A stretch of 6,007 nucleotides of DNA from Eubacteriales Family XIII. Incertae Sedis bacterium. Its GTDB lineage: Bacteria > Bacillota > Clostridia > Peptostreptococcales > Anaerovoracaceae. Each line of letters begins with the position of its first letter. Positions within the stretch are counted from its first letter, which is position 1. Location: assembly GCA_031283865.1 (NCBI GenBank), contig JAITAX010000138.1, positions 1 to 6,007 on the forward strand. Direction: 5' to 3'. This document shows, in pieces, positions 1 to 5,645 of this stretch. Position numbers and translations under genes: made by a program. The notes beneath the pieces are model-generated. The model saw only the letters and a program-made list of their open reading frames with translations. It was not told where the DNA came from and made no database searches.

Positions 1-1139
1 TCCGCGTTGCGCAGCAGGATGGGCGCGTCCGCGCCGTAGCAGCGCACCGCCGCGTAGTCCCCGGCCGCCGGGTCTATACCCCTTTCTCGCGCGACGGCGA
101 GCAAATCAACGCCCGGATACGCGCCGCCGTCCTCGGCGCGCACGGAAAAGCTCGCGTCGAAAGGCGTAGTGCCGCGCAGCTCAACCGCCAGCGCCTCCGC
201 CAAGCCCATGCCGGAGGACAGCGTGCAGATCGAAATGAAAAGCATCAGGCATACGAGCGTCATGGTTACATAGGTCGTGTTGATCTTGCTGCTGATCTGC
301 CGCAGCACAAACATGTTCAGGTTCTTCAAATACAGCCCCTTGCTCTGCTGCACGAGCTTCAGGAAAAAGCCCGACAGCGAGAAAAAGAAGAGAAAGGTGC
401 CGGCGACGCCCAAGGCGATGCAGGCGGTCAGCATCGCCTGCGACGCGATCAGGCCGTTGCTCATAGCCAATTTGTAAGCAAAACCAAGGCAGCAGAGCGA
501 CAGCAGGAAGAGCAGCACGGAGCGCGCGGAGCGCGGCGCCTTAAAGGATTCGTTCTTCTTCGCCGCGAAGAGCAGGTCGATAAGCTTCTGCCGCCGCACC
601 ATCCCGATGTTGAAGAGCAGGGCAAAGGCAAAGGCCAGCCCAAAATATCCCGCCGTTTTCGCAAGTGCGGAAAAGGAGAAGATGAAACGGAAGGATCCGA
701 TGCCCGCGCCCAAAAGCCGCGCCGTCGCCAGCGCCATGCCCTGCGACAGGAACACGCCGAGCAAAAGCCCCGCAAAAAGGGAAATCACGCCCACAAACAG
801 GGTTTCAAACAGCAAGATGCGCGCGGTCATCCACTTCTCCATGCCGAGGATCATATAAAGACCAAATTCCTTTTTGCGGCGTTTGATCAGAAATCCGTTC
901 GCGTACAGGATCAGGAAAGCCAGAATGACGGAAACGAAGACGGAAAAGGTATTCATGATGCGGCCGAGCAGCCGCAGCGCCGCCATCTGGCCGCTCGTCA
1001 TCTCCATAACGGCCTGTTGGCTCTCTATGGAATTGAATGCGTAGAAGATGCACACGCCCAAGCTCAGCGTCAGAAAATAGATCAGGTAATCGCGCAGGCT
1101 CTTCTTCACGTTGCGCAGCGCAAGCTTAATTGACATCAT
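1..1139 (-). CDS. BceB/FtsX-like ABC transporter permease, partial (3' end beyond window)
   Basis: Membrane permease of a peptide-antibiotic transport or resistance ABC system. It pairs with the ATPase encoded just upstream and would act in the cytoplasmic membrane. The frame is open from an ATG at 1139 to the window edge, giving 379 residues; BceB proteins are usually about 620-670 residues, so roughly the last 40% is missing. Hydrophobic segments are seen near residues 18-38, 64-85, 107-132, 160-180, 206-224, 235-262 and 288-313. They are followed by a polar stretch from about residue 318, which fits the large extracytoplasmic loop that follows TM7 in BceB. The motif RRKKEFGLYMILGM (88-101) after the second membrane segment is typical of this FtsX-like family. 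A GGAGG lies 8 nt before the chosen ATG; a second ATG follows immediately. The start overlaps the 3' end of the ATPase gene by 14 nt, indicating translational coupling. Family call is firm; the substrate is unknown (bacitracin- or lantibiotic-type peptides are inferred from the family). Confidence 0.9.
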   Translation of the reverse strand, partial: MMSIKLALRNVKKSLRDYLIYFLTLSLGVCIFYAFNSIESQQAVMEMTSGQMAALRLLGRIMNTFSVFVSVILAFLILYANGFLIKRRKKEFGLYMILGMEKWMTARILLFETLFVGVISLFAGLLLGVFLSQGMALATARLLGAGIGSFRFIFSFSALAKTAGYFGLAFAFALLFNIGMVRRQKLIDLLFAAKKNESFKAPRSARSVLLFLLSLCCLGFAYKLAMSNGLIASQAMLTACIALGVAGTFLFFFSLSGFFLKLVQQSKGLYLKNLNMFVLRQISSKINTTYVTMTLVCLMLFISICTLSSGMGLAEALAVELRGTTPFDASFSVRAEDGGAYPGVDLLAVARERGIDPAAGDYAAVRCYGADAPILLRNA

Positions 1140-1893
1140 CGTTCCCACCTCCGAGCAGGCTCAGCACCTCAATGATCTTATCAAAGAACTGCTTGCCCGT
1201 GTCCCTGCCGCGCGCGAGTTGGTGAAACAGCCGGCCGTCGCGAATGAACAGGATCCGGTCGCAGTGGCCGGCGGCAAAGGCGTCGTGCGTCACCATGAGG
1301 ATCGTGGCCTTTCTTTCGAGCACCAAGCGTCGAAAGCTCTCGAGCAGCGCGCGCGCGGATTTGGAATCCAGCGCGCCCGTCGGCTCGTCGGCCAAGATGA
1401 GCGTCGGCTTCGTGATGAGAGCGCGCGCGGCGGCCACCCGCTGCTTCTGGCCGCCCGACATCTGGTACGGATAGCGCGGCAGCACCTCGGAAACGCCGAG
1501 GATCTCAGCCGCGTCCCGCACCCGCGCGTTGATCTCCCGCGGGGGCCGCCTGCGTATGGTTAGCGCGAGCGCGATATTCTCATAGGCCGTCAGCGTATCG
1601 AGCAGGTTGAAGTCCTGAAAGATAAAGCCCAGCTTCTCGCGCCGAAAGCCGGCGAGGGACTTGTGTCCCATCTCCGTGATATCCTTGCCGTCGATAAAGA
1701 TGTGACCGGCCGTCACCGTATCGATTGTAGAAATGCAGTTGAGCAGCGTGGTCTTCCCGCTGCCGGACGCGCCCATCACGCCGACATATTCACCCTCCTC
1801 CACGGAAAAATCGACGCCGGCCAGCGCGCGGGTCAGATTGCCCTTGTTGCCGTAGTATTTTTCGACGTTTTGCGCTCGCAAAATCGCTGTCAT
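1126..1893 (-). CDS. BceA-like ABC transporter ATP-binding protein
   Basis: Cytoplasmic ATPase that powers the permease encoded directly downstream, in the LolD/MacB/BceA-type ABC subfamily. The 255 residues carry a complete ATPase: Walker A GASGSGKTT (41-49), Q-loop glutamine in IFQDFN (Q93), signature MSGGQ (145-149, a common variant of LSGGQ), Walker B LILADE (165-170), D-loop ALD (174-176) and the switch histidine in VTHD (H203). Length is normal for BceA (about 250). The ATG at 1893 has a strong AGGAGGTG ribosome binding site 7 nt upstream. It is the first gene after the MBOAT terminator and is preceded by its own candidate promoter and a BceR-type dyad. This indicates a separate, inducible ATPase-permease operon. 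In characterised BceAB systems the transporter removes peptide antibiotics from lipid II-cycle intermediates and also helps signal their presence. That role is inferred here from family membership. No residue needed for catalysis appears to be missing. Confidence 0.95.
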   Translation of the reverse strand: MTAILRAQNVEKYYGNKGNLTRALAGVDFSVEEGEYVGVMGASGSGKTTLLNCISTIDTVTAGHIFIDGKDITEMGHKSLAGFRREKLGFIFQDFNLLDTLTAYENIALALTIRRRPPREINARVRDAAEILGVSEVLPRYPYQMSGGQKQRVAAARALITKPTLILADEPTGALDSKSARALLESFRRLVLERKATILMVTHDAFAAGHCDRILFIRDGRLFHQLARGRDTGKQFFDKIIEVLSLLGGGNDDVN

Positions 1894-1928
1894 CTGTACA
1901 CCTCCTATTTTTGTATATGTTTACAGAT
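1892..1928 (-). promoter_or_regulatory. possible hairpin around the ribosome binding site of the ABC ATPase gene
   Basis: A perfect 7-base inverted repeat (ATCTGTA at 1928-1922, TACAGAT at 1898-1892 on the transcribed strand) encloses a 23-nt loop holding the GGAGG. The inner arm includes the A and T of the start codon. The stem is AU-rich and therefore weak. It could modulate initiation or be a chance dyad. Confidence 0.25.
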
Positions 1929-1958
1929 ACGGTTCGCTTTCTCTTTCTGTTGCTTATC

Positions 1959-1987
1959 ATTCTAACTCGGCGCGGCGGACTTCGCCA
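1959..1987 (-). promoter_or_regulatory. candidate promoter of the ABC transporter operon
   Basis: A good -10 element, TAGAAT, lies at 1964-1959 on the minus strand. A spacer of 17 bases separates it from a poor -35, TGGCGA (1987-1982; 3 of 6 matches to TTGACA). The start of transcription would fall near 1952, leaving a leader of about 59 nt before the ATG. A weak -35 with an upstream dyad is the usual layout of an activator-dependent promoter, and here the dyad centre would be near -63. Confidence 0.45.
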
Positions 1988-2008
1988 TAGATCGAACTTA
2001 CGGCAACA

Positions 2009-2022
2009 TTACAGTTTTGTAA
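2009..2022 (-). promoter_or_regulatory. BceR-family operator-like dyad TTACA-N4-TGTAA
   Basis: A perfect inverted repeat with arms TTACA and TGTAA and a 4-base spacer lies between the MBOAT terminator and the -10 box of the ABC operon. It matches the published BceR-like regulator consensus (TNACA-N4-TGTAA) known from peptide-antibiotic sensing modules of Firmicutes. Its position upstream of a BceAB-type operon is where such a site belongs. No second perfect copy was noticed elsewhere in the window by eye. Confidence 0.65.
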
Positions 2023-2059
2023 GGCGGGAAAAGCCGGCAAAAAGGAAAGGCAGCCTCCG

Positions 2060-2084
2060 AAAAAAAATACGGCTGTTTCAGCCG
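2060..2084 (-). terminator. intrinsic terminator after the MBOAT gene
   Basis: On the minus strand, CGGCTG (2084-2079), loop AAA, then CAGCCG (2075-2070) form a perfect 6-bp GC-rich stem. It is followed by TA and a run of eight T (2067-2060). It starts 20 nt after the MBOAT stop codon and separates that gene from the ABC operon. Confidence 0.9.
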
Positions 2085-2104
2085 GAGAATGCGCGGCAAG
2101 GCAA

Positions 2105-3523
2105 TCAGAATCTGAAGTAGATGAAAGGATTGTAGGAACCGTCCACGAGAAAGGCCGTGGCGAGCGCCAAAAGCAGCACGATGCAGAGCGGCTCCAGCAC
2201 CGTCATGCGGCGTTCGCCGGCGCGCCCCTGCGAAAGCCCGCGCACGAGCCGCGCGGGAAGCGGCGTGCAGCCTGCGGCGGCGATCAGCAGCGGCAGCGCG
2301 TAGCCGCGCAGGAGGTACAGCGCCTCCGTACCCGCAAGTCCGTCCGCGCCGAGGCCGAACATCGCCGCCATCGTGCGCGCGGCGGCGCCGATATCGGGCG
2401 CGTCGAAGATCACCCAGCCGAGGACCACGCAGAACAGCAGGCAGATATGGCTGAGAAATGCGGGCAGACGCGCGAGAAGCCGGGCCGTCGCGTACTTTTC
2501 GAGCAGCAGCAGCAGACCGTAATACAGCCCCCACAGGAGGAAAGTCCATCCCGCGCCGTGCCAGAAGCCCGTGAGCAGCCAGACGAGCAGGATGTTCAGG
2601 ATATGCCTGCGCGGCGACACGCGGTTTCCGCCGAGCGGGATGTACACGTAGTCGCGAAACCAAGCGGAAAGCGACATGTGCCAGCGCCGCCAAAACTCCG
2701 TGACGCTGCGCGCGATGTAGGGATAGTTGAAATTCTCGGGAAATTTGAAGCCGAACATGCGACCGAGGCCGATGGCCATGTCGCTGTAGCCCGAGAAATC
2801 GAAATAGATCTGCAGGCTGTACGCGAACGCATACAGCCACGCGAGCAGCGCGCTGCGCTCGTCCGCGGCGCCGCAGGCCGCGGCAAGCTCGCCGAGCGGA
2901 TTCGCGAGCAGCACTTTCTTGGAAAGACCGATCACGAAGCGCTGCGCGCCCGCCGCGAAGCGCTCTGCAGAATGCGCGCGGCGTTCGAGCGCGTCCGCAA
3001 TGTCCGCATAGCGCACGATCGGCCCCGCGATCAACTGCGGAAAAAGCGCGACATAGGTTGAGAAGTGCAGCGGATTGCGCTGCACGCGGATATTCCCGCG
3101 ATAGAGATCAATCGTATAGCTCAATATCTGGAATGTATAAAAGCTGATGCCTATGGGCAGCGCCAAGCCGAGGGAGGGCGCCGGCGCGTGAAAGAGCGCG
3201 CTCACATTCGCGAGAAAAAAATCGGAATACTTGAACAGCGCAAGCCCGCCGACGCCGACCGTCACGTAGGCCGCAAGCGCGGCCGACGCCGCCGGCCTCC
3301 CTCTGTAAGCGTCGATCAGCAGACCGAAGAACCAGCCCGCGAGCGACTGAAACAGCATCAGAAACAGGTACAGCGGTTCGCCCCACGCGTAGAATACGAG
3401 GCTGCACACGAGCAGCGCCGCGTTGCGAAGCTGCGCGCCGCCGCCGGGCAGGGGCGTCAAAAAATAGACGATCAGCACGACCGGCAAAAAATAATAAAGA
3501 AAAGTCACGCTCGAAAAAAGCAT
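2105..3523 (-). CDS. AlgI/DltB-family MBOAT membrane O-acyltransferase
   Basis: Multi-pass membrane acyltransferase that passes an acyl group, usually acetyl, across the membrane to a surface polysaccharide or other envelope polymer. The family is clear from the start MLFSSVTFLYYFLP, the IYFDFSGYSDMAIGLGRM block (239-256), the WRRWHMSLSAWFRDYVYIPLGG block (278-299) with conserved His282, and GFWHGAGW (319-326) with the invariant catalytic His322. About ten hydrophobic segments are spread along 472 residues, a normal length for AlgI. The C-terminus SYNPFIYFRF is typical. The ATG at 3523 was chosen over an in-frame GTG at 3559 because the N-terminal motif begins there and only it has a GGAGG upstream (3541-3537, a rather long 13-nt spacing). 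It seems to be monocistronic, with candidate promoters upstream and an intrinsic terminator downstream. The AlgJ/AlgX/DHHW-type partner that usually neighbours such genes is absent. With no dltA, dltC or dltD beside it, polymer acetylation is likelier than D-alanylation. The substrate is unknown. Confidence 0.93.
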   Translation of the reverse strand: MLFSSVTFLYYFLPVVLIVYFLTPLPGGGAQLRNAALLVCSLVFYAWGEPLYLFLMLFQSLAGWFFGLLIDAYRGRPAASAALAAYVTVGVGGLALFKYSDFFLANVSALFHAPAPSLGLALPIGISFYTFQILSYTIDLYRGNIRVQRNPLHFSTYVALFPQLIAGPIVRYADIADALERRAHSAERFAAGAQRFVIGLSKKVLLANPLGELAAACGAADERSALLAWLYAFAYSLQIYFDFSGYSDMAIGLGRMFGFKFPENFNYPYIARSVTEFWRRWHMSLSAWFRDYVYIPLGGNRVSPRRHILNILLVWLLTGFWHGAGWTFLLWGLYYGLLLLLEKYATARLLARLPAFLSHICLLFCVVLGWVIFDAPDIGAAARTMAAMFGLGADGLAGTEALYLLRGYALPLLIAAAGCTPLPARLVRGLSQGRAGERRMTVLEPLCIVLLLALATAFLVDGSYNPFIYFRF

Positions 3524-3600
3524 GTGTCCGCGGCAGCCTCCGTTCCGAACGCCCCGCACGCGCGCAAGGAAGCGACGCGCACGGAGCCTGTTATTGAATG

Positions 3601-3609
3601 ATTATATCA
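3601..3609 (-). promoter_or_regulatory. extended -10 promoter element for the MBOAT gene
   Basis: The minus strand reads TGATATAAT (3609-3601): a consensus -10 TATAAT preceded by the extended TGn motif. No good -35 is visible at the usual spacing, but extended -10 promoters can do without one. Transcription would start near 3594, leaving a leader of about 70 nt to the MBOAT ATG. Confidence 0.5.
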
Positions 3610-3632
3610 CGAAACGCAAGGCAAAACGCAGC

Positions 3633-3661
3633 ATTATAATATTTTTATCCGTTTCTGTTTT
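3633..3661 (-). promoter_or_regulatory. second candidate promoter upstream of the MBOAT gene
   Basis: A consensus -10 TATAAT (3638-3633, minus strand) lies 17 nt downstream of a weak -35-like AAAACA (3661-3656; 3 of 6 matches). It would give a transcript about 30 nt longer than the extended -10 element. The AT-rich surroundings make chance TATAAT matches likelier, so only one of the two may be used. Confidence 0.35.
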
Positions 3662-3674
3662 ACGATATCCGTTT
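3646..3674 (-). repeat. direct repeat AAACGGATA with 20-bp period before the MBOAT promoters
   Basis: The 9-base word AAACGGATA occurs at 3674-3666 and again at 3654-3646 on the minus strand, exactly 20 bp apart (about two helical turns). One copy lies just upstream of the weak -35-like sequence and the other in the promoter spacer. Relative to the extended -10 element they would be centred near -56 and -76. A tandem response-regulator site is possible; no protein can be assigned from sequence alone. Confidence 0.4.
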
Positions 3675-3770
3675 TATCAGGCTCGCTCGGCAGGCGCACC
3701 GCCTTGTGCTCAATTTCAGCCTTTGCCATCGACTGCCGAAAGCAATTGAACCGCCTCGCCCGTCCCCGCG

Positions 3771-4148
3771 TCAATCAGCGTCGCTTTCGTAGCTAATTTC
3801 ACGCCGCCCGTCGCCCAAATCGTAAGTCACGTCGACTTTCGGCCCGTTTTCGTCATAGAGGGCAAATACGATTATTCCGTTGTCAAGCTCTTTCATGATG
3901 GTTCCCGTGCCGTTCTCGTCGGGCGGGGTCGTTTGACGGTTTAACACAAGCTGCGGTTCCGTTTCCGCATTCCCGCCGGAAGCGTCCGCTTTGGCTTCGG
4001 CGGTCACGACCGCCGGCATTTCGACGGGGATATTTGCCGCGAAAGCCAGCGAAGCCAGCCATCCGTGTCCCAGAATCGCCGCCGCCCCCACCGCCGACGT
4101 AAGCGCCGCGGATAAGAGCAAAGTCCCTCTTGCATTCGATTTTTTCAT
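3771..4148 (-). CDS. small exported or membrane-anchored protein of unknown function, possibly frameshifted at its 3' end
   Basis: I do not recognise this family. The 125 residues begin with a basic N-terminus (MKKSNARG) and a hydrophobic stretch (about 9-37) ending in AFA-AN, a plausible signal peptidase I site after residue 37. An Ala/Glu/Thr-rich linker (about 45-85) follows, then a short beta-rich domain (about 84-120; GIIVFALYDENG, KVDVTYDLGDG). The ATG has an AAGGAGGGAG ribosome binding site. It follows the kinase gene by 97 nt in the same direction with no clear terminator between, so co-transcription with the regulator/kinase pair is likely. It may be a target or accessory of that system (inference). 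The stop at 3773-3771 falls inside a region where the neighbouring frame is open to 3716 and encodes a sensible C-terminal end (LIDAGTGEAVQLL...). A single-base indel near a GGG at 3809-3807 would give a protein of about 143 residues. The IDAGTGEAVQL end is reminiscent of PepSY-type domains, but this is a weak resemblance. Confidence 0.75.
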   Translation of the reverse strand: MKKSNARGTLLLSAALTSAVGAAAILGHGWLASLAFAANIPVEMPAVVTAEAKADASGGNAETEPQLVLNRQTTPPDENGTGTIMKELDNGIIVFALYDENGPKVDVTYDLGDGRREISYESDAD

Positions 4149-4179
4149 GTTAAACTCCCTCCTTACGTATGCGTTTTAT

Positions 4180-4210
4180 TTGACATCGCTTGATCAAGCA
4201 CACATATAGT
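4180..4210 (+). promoter_or_regulatory. possible plus-strand promoter in the kinase-exported protein gap
   Basis: A perfect -35 hexamer TTGACA (4180-4185) is followed by CATATA at 17-nt spacing (4203-4208) or the better -10 TATAGT at a long 19-nt spacing (4205-4210). It faces the 3' end of the kinase gene as antisense. No convincing plus-strand gene with a ribosome binding site follows, so at most it would make an antisense RNA. It could be a chance match. Confidence 0.2.
4188..4199. promoter_or_regulatory. perfect 12-bp palindrome GCTTGATCAAGC, possible operator
   Basis: A perfect, uninterrupted palindrome sits in the 97-nt gap between the kinase and exported-protein genes, about 40 nt before the latter's ATG. 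It is not followed by a T-run on either strand, so it is not an intrinsic terminator. It lies inside the spacer of the plus-strand promoter-like sequence, a repressor-like position. A dimeric regulator site is possible. Confidence 0.35.
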
Positions 4211-4244
4211 AACAAACCCATGTTTCGGAGTAATCAACGGCGTA

Positions 4245-5645
4245 TCATAGAGGTGTAAATAATATTTTTACCGTCGTACCCGCCCCCGGATCGGATACAA
4301 TATTAAACGCGGCGGCGTGCAATTCGCATATCCTCGCACAGAGGGTCAACCCCAAACCCGCGTGATTCCCTCCCCCGCTTCTCGATTGATCGATGCGATA
4401 GAACGGCTCGGCGATTCGCGCCGGTTCCGTCTCATCCATCCCTTTGCCGCAATCCGTGATTTCAACAGTCACGCCCTCGGGCGTTTGCCCGGCGCGGATT
4501 TCCACGACGCCGCCTGTGTCGGACGCTTCAATGGCGTTATCCAACAGATTCACGAACAGCGATTTGAGCAGCTCTGCGTCGCCGACGACACTTGCCGGCA
4601 TCCATTCCGCACGAAGCGCAACGCCTTTTTCTTTGAAACGGAAATTGAGCGCCGCTGTCACTTCCGCGAACAGATCCGTAAGAAGCACGGGCAGCTTCTG
4701 TATGTGCGAATGTTCCATATACGCCAAATCCAGCAGCTTGAACGATATGTTCTGAATCCGCCTGCCCTGGCTTAGGATATGACCGACGGCGGTTTCCTTG
4801 TCGGCTTCGCTGCAATTGGCGTACTTCAGAAGTTCGCCGTACCCGATGATGGCCGTGACGGGCGTGCGGATTTCATGCGCGAGGTTATCGATAAAATTCT
4901 GCTTGCTTTCCGTCATGCGGGCGAGCGCAAAGATGTGCTCCCCGACGCGGTCAATCATAAGGTTAAAACTTCTCGCGAAATCCCCAACCTCATCGCGGCT
5001 TTTTACCGAAACGCGCATATCAAAGTTTCCGCCGCTGATTTCGGCGGCTGCGGCGTTCAGCTTGCGAAACGGGCGGGTCAGCCCGATAAGCAAAGTCAGC
5101 ATGATGATCGACAAAATCAGGCCGGCGGCGACGCCTATCGTGACAAAGGACGAGATCATGTCGTTTTTGAAGCCGTCGAGCGCCTGCTCGTCTTTGATGT
5201 ACACATATTGGAGATGCTCATAGGGCGCGCTCAAATTTGACGCGACGAAGCAGTAAAGCTTCCCGTCAACGGTTTTCATCTCGGAAATCCGTTCCCCCTG
5301 CCCGACGCCGTATCTGTCCGCGCTCGCTTCAAAGGGAGCGTTGCCGTACATGAGAACATCGCCTTGGTAAAGGTTAAAATATACGTTTTGCCCACGGTAA
5401 AAGCCGGCATACGGGTTTACGATCACAGCAAGATCGGCCGAATGTATTTCCGAGGAAACATTTTCGGACAGCTTTATGCTTTCGAACAGGGATTTTTTTA
5501 TGATTTCATGCTCCGTTTCGGCTGCCGCAACCGCATAATCCCGGTTCAGGGCGTAAGCTCGTCCAATCAGTACGCAGCTCATCACGTCGAGACCCAAAAG
5601 AAACAAGATCATGACACAGACAAATGCTTTCTGCCAAAACTTCAT
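4245..5645 (-). CDS. sensor histidine kinase with extracytoplasmic sensor and HAMP domains
   Basis: Membrane sensor kinase that autophosphorylates on histidine and passes the phosphate to the regulator encoded just upstream. In order, the 466 residues show TM1 (about 7-29), an extracytoplasmic sensor region of about 130 residues (32-163), TM2 (about 165-189), HAMP (about 189-241), a HisKA domain with NLAHEIRTP (phosphoacceptor His257), and an HATPase_c domain. That domain has N-box NLLDNAIEAS (366-375), G1 DCGKGM (398-403), F-box EPFYR (413-417) and G2 GLGL (430-433). All catalytic motifs are intact. The ATG overlaps the regulator stop in ATGA, with GGAGG 7 nt upstream. The sensor fold cannot be named by eye. 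The large sensor and HAMP argue against a BceS-type intramembrane-sensing kinase, which has only a very short extracytoplasmic loop and about 330-350 residues. The layout is more like general VanS/PhoR-style kinases. The stimulus is unknown; an envelope-related signal is inferred from the neighbours. Confidence 0.95.
   Translation of the reverse strand: MKFWQKAFVCVMILFLLGLDVMSCVLIGRAYALNRDYAVAAAETEHEIIKKSLFESIKLSENVSSEIHSADLAVIVNPYAGFYRGQNVYFNLYQGDVLMYGNAPFEASADRYGVGQGERISEMKTVDGKLYCFVASNLSAPYEHLQYVYIKDEQALDGFKNDMISSFVTIGVAAGLILSIIMLTLLIGLTRPFRKLNAAAAEISGGNFDMRVSVKSRDEVGDFARSFNLMIDRVGEHIFALARMTESKQNFIDNLAHEIRTPVTAIIGYGELLKYANCSEADKETAVGHILSQGRRIQNISFKLLDLAYMEHSHIQKLPVLLTDLFAEVTAALNFRFKEKGVALRAEWMPASVVGDAELLKSLFVNLLDNAIEASDTGGVVEIRAGQTPEGVTVEITDCGKGMDETEPARIAEPFYRIDQSRSGGGNHAGLGLTLCARICELHAAAFNIVSDPGAGTTVKILFTPL

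Noticed and set aside
1111..1563. Plus-strand open frame opposite the ABC ATPase
   Set aside because: It is antisense to a complete ATPase with all ABC motifs and has no supporting domain.
1998..2840. 280-residue minus-strand open frame overlapping the MBOAT gene
   Set aside because: It is a shifted frame of the MBOAT coding sequence, rich in Arg and Ala with no family motif, and it runs through the terminator.
2105..3523. DltB (teichoic acid D-alanylation) for the MBOAT gene
   Set aside because: No dltA, dltC or dltD is present, and the WRRWHMSLSAWFRDYVYIPLGG block and length look more like the AlgI polysaccharide acetylation branch. DltB is not strictly excluded.
3521..3559. In-frame GTG start 12 codons upstream for the MBOAT protein
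   Set aside because: It has no ribosome binding site and would add a non-family basic extension. The ATG at 3523 begins the conserved MLFSS motif and has a GGAGG upstream.
2447..3601. Long plus-strand open frames (2447-3061 and 3065-3601)
   Set aside because: They are antisense to the MBOAT gene, whose protein motifs are unmistakable. They give charged, repetitive translations without recognisable domains and arise from the GC-rich codon pattern.
3692..3704. Hairpin AGGCG-GTG-CGCCT downstream of the exported protein gene as an intrinsic terminator
   Set aside because: The 5-bp stem is perfect, but no T-run follows it on the minus strand. At most it is a weak or Rho-assisted stop.
4221..4259. 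Tiny plus-strand open frame of 12 codons from the ATG at 4220
   Set aside because: It has no ribosome binding site, is very short and partly overlaps the kinase 3' end in antisense. Nothing supports translation.
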